From: Erythrocercus mccallii
Taxonomy: Eukaryota; Chordata; Aves; Passeriformes; Dicruridae
Length of the DNA: 64,000 bases
Direction of reading: 5' to 3'
Assembly: GCA_013397435.1 (NCBI GenBank)
Contig: VZRG01001058.1
Coordinates: 1-64,000, forward strand
The notes under the pieces were generated by a model that was not told where the DNA came from, did not search any database, and saw nothing but the letters and a program-made list of their open reading frames with translations. Position 1 is the stretch's first letter. Every line of letters begins with the position of its first letter. Both the position numbers and the translations under genes were made by a program. Positions 59,501 to 64,000 of this stretch are shown here, one piece after another.

Positions 59501-62500
59501 TGAAAAACTGGTGTTAGAACTGCACTTGTTTATTTTGTAGATACTCTTCACTGTAACACTGTAACTGTAGTTGAACTTGGTTGTGTGTTCAGAAATTCTT
59601 TTGAGTAGTGGACCTTCTAGAGATGAGGCAAATCATATTTTTGTTTAAAAGATTTCATGGTGCATTTTTATTTGGGAAGGCAATGGCTTTTACAGCAGAC
59701 CTGCTCTCTCTGGGTCACCATGTTCTTTCCTGAGGATGTGAGTGCTCCAGTACAAGCTGGTGGCCCAGAGCAGACAGGTTTCTGGTGATATGCCTCTGGA
59801 TACTGTCAAAAGGTGAAAAATCTGCTACTTAAACTGGGTATGTTTGTCACAACAGGACACGAAATAAAGATGATTGACTCCAGTCAGAAGGCAGAAGAGA
59901 ATCAGAAGGCTTTATTTACAATTCATTCAGCCTTTTTATAACATGCTGCGCTTAAAAGGCACATTATTGGTCCATAGAATTGACACCTCTCTCCATTGGT
60001 TAAGTAACAGAAACAACAAAACAACACCTGGGAGAGAGATTGTTATGGGAAAACAAATATTGTTTACTTAGAAATGTTATGGGAAAAATGGTTATTTACA
60101 CAAAGTTATTTGGAAAAAGGAAAACTGTTGAGAAGTTTCCCTTAGGAAGAACTAGCAATTCTCAGGCTCAGAAATATTGGGCCCACATATGTTTGCTTCT
60201 GATGACAGACCAAAGATACTGCTTCTCAGTTTGGATAGAAAAACAGAAATTCCATTGCCAAAGAGACAGGCTGTGCAAATGGGTTTGATGGCGATGGGAT
60301 GTGGTGTCCCCGGGAGGAGTTTACTCTCAGGAGTCACCAGAGCATGTGGCAGTGCAAGTTCAAGGGCTGTCTGGGCGATTTGGGGTGTGGTCCCTGAGTG
60401 CTCTGCAGCTCAGGGAAACCTGAACTGCACCACATGGCCTTGCAGAGTCACATCCATTTTTTTGCTGTGGTGCAGAACAGCCTTCAGAATTGCTCTGTGG
60501 GCCATGTTATAGAAATAGTTGATGACACTCTAATTTTCTTGATCCAGTTTGAATATTTTTGCTGCCAGCAAGGAACTTTATTAATAGGAGAAAGAGAAGG
60601 ACTTAGTTGTCTCCACCTTTTTCTTAGAGCCAGTCACAGAATTCTCATTGCTGTAATCTGAAGCCAAAGTGTACAAACCACTTGGTAGCTTTAATAGTCA
60701 TTGATAAAAGAGCTGATGTTTAGAGATTTTCATTCAGCTAAAAGATGGAGTTAAAGCTTTAATGGGATATTGATCCAAAATTTGGGAGTGGGCTTAAGCA
60801 ATATGGCAGGATAGTACAGGGAAATGTTGTCAAAAGACCTAGAGTTTGTGAGGAAGGGAATTCATTCAGCTTCTGGAAATGGTGACAGATGTGTTAGAAG
60901 AAATGGTTCCATTTGTAAAGGAATGGGAACTTATCAGTATGTTCCACCCAGGATGGATTAAAGGTGGAGGAAGCTACAGTTATTGATTAAATAGACATGG
61001 GGACTTGCAGTTACTCAAATATTTGGCTGAGGTCATATTCAGTTCATTGCTCTAATTATTAGAGAACATATTTTCAGCAAATCTGTCATATGATTTTCTA
61101 GTATGAAAGTAGAGCAAAACAAATGTGAGTTACCATTTGGTGGTGGTTTTTGTAACATCTCTATTTTGCTGGTTTATGCCAGCTGCTGTATGTACACCCT
61201 TTGAAATGTTAAAATGTGCATTGACCCATCCTTAGCTAACACAGAAGTCTCAGCTGTTTAACTATTAAAAGAACTATGAGAAGATAATCACAAGTATGAT
61301 TACTGAAAATTTTAAAATACGGATGATTTCTTCCATGTGTGTTAATTTCACATTTAACTCATGTCTTTTTTAAAGTGCTCAGATTAAAAAATAAAAAAAT
61401 AAAAAAAATCGTGGTATATCTTAGCACTGTCCTGACTATGCTGTAAACATTTATCTTGCAGAGCCATAAGTGTGATACTTGGTGACAGGTGGAAGAAAAT
61501 GAAAAATGAGGAAAGAAGGATGTACACACTAGAAGCCAAGGCCTTGGCAGAGGAGCAGAAGCGTTTAAATCCTGACTGTTGGAAAAGAAAACGAACAAAT
61601 TCCGTATGTTTGTGCAGCAGTCTTTTTCATTATGCCGTTACATGTGTTCAGATGGATGGCTACAGTGTGGTTTGTTCAGAATAAGCTGCTTTCTTAGTAG
61701 ATGAAACCTTCATTTATGCCCTGTGTTGTGTAACCTGCTTTTGGCAGTTTGGCAGGAGACAGATCAGGAGAGGGTCTGTCAGAATATTTTATGAGAATTC
61801 TGTGGATCTGTTGTACTGAAAGTTAGTATGCTTGTGAAATGCAAAGGAAAGGCACGTGGTCTTTCGCTTTGAAGTAAGTTCGTAAGGTTGTACCTAAACT
61901 TTTTTATCTTCCGTAAAAGCTTTTTCTTTACCTTTTTCTAGTTTTCTTACTGATAATTCATATCAGCATATATGAAGATATTGAGGGAGAAAAATAATTT
62001 TTCAGTGTGAATCCTTTTCATTTATTACTCTGCTCGGTTGTAAAATAAATACAGTAGATAACAATACTTCTATAGGAAAAGAAATTGTTTTCCTCTTCGT
62101 AGAAAGCCATCAATCTAATAGTCTGCAGCAAGGTATTAGTAGGTGGTGGATGTATTAAAAAAGAAAAGGCCTTTAAAGCTGAAATATGTAAAGCAAACAT
62201 CAGAAAAAGGAGTTTCTGCTTGTTCAGCTCGGAGAGTGGAAGGAAAGATCCACTGGGGTGCACAGAGTACTTGCCAAGTTCTTCCATTTTATGGCTGGCC
62301 AGGAGCTTGAAGGGTGGTGTGGACTTCATCTACATGGCTGGTAAAACCATCCATCCATGTGGTGTAAGATTTCATCCTCAAGTTACCCCCTTTCCTTTGA
62401 TGTGTAAATGAGGCTTCGTTCTCAAGAGCATAGGCAAGTGTTGCCTTAAGACTGAATAAGAAATGCTCCAACACTGAGTTGCTTCTTTCTGCTGCACATA

Positions 62501-63155
62501 CTTTGTGCAGTTTCCAGTCCCGTGTTGCAGAAGGTTCCACCAAATCCCAGCTGCTAGGAACAAGCTGTTTTTCTGTTCACTGCATTCTATTTTAATCAAC
62601 AGTGACAGCTTCTGTTACATTTCCTTGTGGATTTAGTTAAAATAATATTTATTTTTTCTGCTCTTACACTACTGCAGTTTTGAGCTTTGGATGGTGACAT
62701 CACGGGCTCACCTGTGAGCCTCAAGCAACAGAGGCATGTTTGTGTGTAGCTGAGTAGTGATGGGTTTGCCTCAGTAAGGTTTTCTTGCCCTGCCATGTAG
62801 TAAGATTTTCCTTGTCCCTAAAGTCTTCAGGCCAAGAGAACAGGATCTATAGAACCCATCACCTCAGTGTTACAGCAGGAAATACCCTTTATAATTGTTC
62901 AGTGAACTGAACTGTTAGCAGTCTGGTAACTTTACTCACGAATGACAGTGGACTCCAGGCTGTGACAGAGAAGTTATGATGGTCTTTTGATGATCAGGGA
63001 ATAAAACTGTCTGGGTTGGCCTTTTTGTTTTCTTCTGAATAACTGACCAATGATTAGAAACACTTGTGGCTTTGAAAACAAGTGTTGTGCCCTTTGCTTG
63101 GTAATCGCTAACCTTGTTTTCTCTTCTCTTTTCTCAGGGCTCACAACAGCATTAA
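50369..63155 (+). CDS. HBP1: HMG-box transcription factor 1 (spliced, complete)
   Basis: HBP1 is a nuclear sequence-specific repressor that binds RB and p130, restrains cell-cycle and Wnt/TCF targets and promotes differentiation and senescence. Coding exons are 50369-50537, 51630-51864, 52756-52888, 53661-53772, 53893-54005, 54343-54499, 55065-55209, 57505-57834, 61462-61603 and 63138-63155. All introns are GT/AG and all phases join, giving 517 residues (human 514). Visible features are the Rb-binding LKCNE (35-39) and IPCCE (322-326), a DDDD acidic patch (196-199), the AXH domain (about 207-345) and the HMG box (about 436-504, with CKRPMNAFMLFAKKYR). ATG 50369 is the conserved start, with A at -3 and G at +4; an upstream in-frame ATG in exon 1 is possible. 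Confidence 0.97.
51630..51864 (+). CDS. HBP1: HBP1 exon 3 (res. 57-135)
   Basis: This 235-bp exon encodes DDLPELQAVQ, a Ser/Pro-rich variable stretch, and the conserved WLTELANIATSPQSPLMQC. It starts with two bases of Asp and ends with two of Arg. Acceptor TTTGTAG, donor GTACTG. Confidence 0.96.
52756..52888 (+). CDS. HBP1: HBP1 exon 4 (res. 135-179)
   Basis: This 133-bp exon encodes SSPVRIIATSKSLHSYARP, then a stretch unlike human (GSSNNDPNFSKNDVN where human has a His-rich segment), and ends in the shared ETPVRHER. Donor GTGAGT. Confidence 0.95.
53661..53772 (+). CDS. HBP1: HBP1 exon 5 (res. 180-217), start of AXH domain
   Basis: This 112-bp exon encodes ANSESESGIFCMSSLS, the DDDD patch and GWCHSWPSTVWHCFLK. 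The Trp-rich part begins the AXH domain. Acceptor AATAG, donor GTAAAA. The intron after it is only 120 bp. Confidence 0.96.
53893..54005 (+). CDS. HBP1: HBP1 exon 6 (res. 217-254)
   Basis: This 113-bp exon encodes SRLCFHKGRNKEWQDVEEF followed by a variable acidic stretch ending SPYK. It is part of the AXH domain. Acceptor TGTTAG, donor GTAACT. Confidence 0.95.
54343..54499 (+). CDS. HBP1: HBP1 exon 7 (res. 255-307), AXH core
   Basis: This 157-bp exon encodes DYGSNGLKLISHEES, VLKLTFDPGTVEDGLLTVEC and DHPFYVKNK, the well-conserved AXH core. Acceptor TTAACAG, donor GTATGA. Confidence 0.97.
55065..55209 (+). CDS. HBP1: HBP1 exon 8 (res. 307-355), end of AXH domain
   Basis: This 145-bp exon encodes WSSFYPSLTVVQHGIPCCE, LCLPPGHPDAINFDDSG and VFDTFK. 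It contains the IXCXE motif (IPCCE). Acceptor TTCAG, donor GTAATT. Confidence 0.97.
55210..57504 (+). other. HBP1: HBP1 intron 8
   Basis: A 2.3-kb intron. It holds a CTCF-like motif at 56919-56934. Nothing else is recognised. Confidence 0.8.
56919..56934 (+). promoter_or_regulatory. HBP1: CTCF-like motif in HBP1 intron 8
   Basis: GTCACTAGAGGGCAGG matches the CTCF core CCASYAGRKGGCRS except for T at the second C. It is oriented opposite to the motif at 45343, so the two point away from each other. Confidence 0.5.
57505..57834 (+). CDS. HBP1: HBP1 exon 9 (res. 355-465), linker and first half of HMG box
   Basis: This 330-bp exon encodes YDFTPMDSSAVYVLSSMARQ, a Ser-rich linker, then SATSPNKCKRPMNAFMLFAK and KYRVEYTQMYPGKDN. 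A 9-bp imperfect tandem duplication (ACTGCAAGT/ACTGTGAGT, 57717-57734) adds three residues (AST) absent from human. Acceptor TGTAG, donor GTAATG. Confidence 0.97.
59003..59092. repeat. Perfect 19-bp inverted repeat, 52-nt spacer
   Basis: CAAGCAGGACAGTGAGCAG at 59003-59021 has its exact complement at 59074-59092. The transcript could fold into a 19-bp stem. The loop shows no further pairing that I can see. Confidence 0.92.
59845..60187 (-). mobile_element. Solo LTR of an endogenous retrovirus (ERVK-like), with TSD
   Basis: The 343-bp element runs from TGTCACAAC to GGGCCCACA and is flanked by an exact 6-bp target duplication, TATGTT (59839-59844 and 60188-60193). On the minus strand it shows two CCAAT boxes (ATTGG at 59995-59999 and 59966-59970), TTATAAAAA (59933-59941) and AATAAA (TTTATT at 59911-59916), in LTR order. 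A 6-bp duplication fits class II (ERVK-type) integration. No viral genes accompany it. It is antisense to HBP1, so its poly(A) signal does not act on the host transcript. Confidence 0.88.
61385..61409 (+). repeat. A-rich run (AAAAAAT repeats)
   Basis: TTAAAAAATAAAAAAATAAA followed by more A's lies about 50 bp before the exon 10 acceptor, an unusual base composition for that position. Confidence 0.85.
61462..61603 (+). CDS. HBP1: HBP1 exon 10 (res. 465-512), second half of HMG box
   Basis: This 142-bp exon encodes AISVILGDRWKKMKNEERR, MYTLEAKALAEEQKRLNPD and the basic tail CWKRKRTNS. It completes the HMG box. Acceptor CTTGCAG, donor GTATGT. Confidence 0.97.
61604..63137 (+). other. HBP1: HBP1 intron 10
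   Basis: A 1.5-kb AT-rich intron with no recognised element. It ends in a strong pyrimidine tract and CAG at 63135-63137. Confidence 0.85.
63138..63155 (+). CDS. HBP1: HBP1 last coding exon (res. 513-517) and stop
   Basis: Only GSQQH and TAA are encoded here, as in human HBP1, whose protein also ends GSQQH. The exon continues as 3'UTR. Confidence 0.95.
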   Translation, partial: GSQQH

Positions 63156-63423
63156 GCCAGGATTTTCCTGTTAACTCTGTATTTACAAAATGTCTGTTGC
63201 TTGATGGCAAGAAGATGCAAGATCAAGGTCTTAATATTTGTTTTGACTATGTGTGACCATAAAATATTGGCACCATCATGGAAATGATCTGAGTGCAGAT
63301 TTGCTTTTTACAATAGAACATTAAGTAAGCTAAAAACTATCAGCATTTTAAACCAAATTGCCTTATTTTTCTTCCAAACTTCATTATGTATCAGGTAATA
63401 TAGGCTTGAAAATGGATATCCTG

Positions 63424-63431
63424 TGGTGCTA
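63424..63431 (+). promoter_or_regulatory. HBP1: miR-29 8-mer target match
   Basis: TGGTGCTA is the full 8-mer complement of the miR-29 seed. HBP1 is a reported miR-29 target in mammals. A second heptamer, TGGTGCT (63862-63868), lies just after the AATAAA signal. Confidence 0.6.
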
Positions 63432-63835
63432 AAGTACTTTAGAAAGAGGTGAAGGAGATATGTATAAATGTTTATTTTTAAAAGAAAATGTACAAAAAGG
63501 GGAATTTTAAAATATGTAACAGCTGTTTATATACATTGATTCTTATTGCTAATTAATATGTATTGCACAACTATTATTAATTGCTATTCTGGGGCCTGGG
63601 ATTTTCTGAAATGGCAAAGTGTATTATCAGCTTTCAGCTTCCCAGCCTGCCCTGCTGCCAGTAAGTTACCAGAATGTGTGGGAATGGAGGGTGTGGTGTG
63701 ATGTAGCAAGGGAGCTGCTGCTTGGGATGCCACTTAGAAAACTTGCATGCACAAGAAAGATACTTTTGTATCAGCCGGCACTAGTGAGAGCTGTCATTTT
63801 GTGGTGGAAACAATGGCCCAGGGCAGGATGAAACG

Positions 63836-63841
63836 AATAAA
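63836..63841 (+). terminator. HBP1: Candidate HBP1 polyadenylation signal
   Basis: AATAAA in AAACGAATAAATAGC. It is the only canonical plus-strand hexamer I found between the stop and the window end. The downstream T/G-rich element is weak (GTGGTGCTGTTG). Confidence 0.5.
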
Positions 63842-63842
63842 T

Positions 63843-63849
63843 AGCATTA
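63843..63849 (+). promoter_or_regulatory. HBP1: miR-155 seed match
   Basis: AGCATTA is the 7-mer complement of the miR-155 seed. HBP1 has been reported as a miR-155 target. It lies one base after the AATAAA hexamer, so it is in the mature UTR only if cleavage occurs further downstream. Confidence 0.4.
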
Positions 63850-63860
63850 TCTCAAGAAAA

Positions 63861-64000
63861 GTGGTGCTGTTGATATCACCATCATAGTTATAACTCTGTG
63901 TTTTGTCTTTGCCACATATTCTACAATACTATATTTTGCCATACGACATCTTTATGGTGGGGGCAAACTTTGCACTTAACTGTATGTGCAACACTTGCAC
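63861..64000. other. Window end, HBP1 downstream or long 3'UTR
   Basis: AT-rich sequence with TTTGCAC (63969-63975, a miR-19 seed match). In mammals COG5 lies tail-to-tail with HBP1 here, but no COG5 coding sequence was recognised on the minus strand. Confidence 0.5.

Larger units (their letters stand above)
57835..61461 (+). other. HBP1: HBP1 intron 9
   Basis: This 3.6-kb intron splits the HMG box. It contains an inverted repeat (59003-59092), a solo LTR (59845-60187) and an A-rich run (61385-61409) close to the acceptor. A somewhat GC-richer stretch at 60240-60520 carries no recognised element. Confidence 0.8.
63156..63860 (+). other. HBP1: HBP1 3' untranslated region
   Basis: The AT-rich UTR has one canonical AATAAA at 63836-63841, so cleavage near 63855 is possible, though a longer form running past the window end cannot be excluded. 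It contains a miR-29 8-mer match (63424) and, at its edge, a miR-155 match (63843). Confidence 0.65.

Noticed and set aside
20274..63155. U12-type or non-canonical introns in PRKAR2B or HBP1
   Set aside because: All junctions with both sides in the window are GT/AG, and no donor shows the ATATCCTT or GTATCCTT motif.
1..64000. CRISPR arrays, bacterial operons, tRNA or rRNA genes
   Set aside because: No spaced direct repeats, ribosome-binding operon structure, cloverleaf or rRNA sequence was seen. The window is vertebrate nuclear DNA.

Overview
The window is vertebrate nuclear DNA, almost certainly from a bird. It holds two intron-rich plus-strand genes in the amniote order PRKAR2B then HBP1. 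It also holds many truncated CR1 LINEs, the dominant avian retrotransposon; one ends in the typical 3' repeat (GATTCTATGATTCT). The sequence is AT-rich apart from one strong CpG island. Nothing looks prokaryotic.

Positions 1-38175 are the 3' part of PRKAR2B, the RII-beta regulatory subunit of cAMP-dependent protein kinase. The exon or exons for the docking domain and inhibitor site lie upstream. Nine exons between 20274 and 37407 encode 303 full codons plus part of a Val codon, matching human residues 115-418 without gaps: the linker after the phosphosite, both cyclic-nucleotide-binding domains and the stop. The flanking introns hold CR1 copies of different ages and one solo LTR.

Positions 38176-45890 are intergenic, with no recognised gene. 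A CTCF-like motif lies just before the next promoter. Positions 45893-47280 are the CpG-island promoter of HBP1, with paired ZNF143/THAP11-type motifs, CCAAT and GC boxes, and an unusual set of three forkhead octamers, two of them beside CACGTG E-boxes.

Positions 46400-64000 are HBP1, a HMG-box repressor of cell-cycle and Wnt target genes. It has a short first exon and ten further exons. Starting at the conserved MVWEV methionine the protein is 517 residues (human 514), with the Rb-binding LXCXE and IXCXE motifs, the AXH domain and the HMG box intact. Exon 1 contains an in-frame upstream ATG that would add 13 residues. The 3'UTR contains a miR-29 8-mer match.

The two genes are transcribed in the same direction but are functionally separate: one is a cytoplasmic kinase regulator, the other a nuclear repressor. 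I see no new multi-gene system. The most notable items are the forkhead/E-box architecture of the HBP1 promoter, the upstream in-frame HBP1 start, two related solo LTRs with 6-bp target duplications (one exact, one with a mismatch), a perfect 19-bp palindrome inside a CR1, and the near-uniform sense orientation of the CR1 copies.
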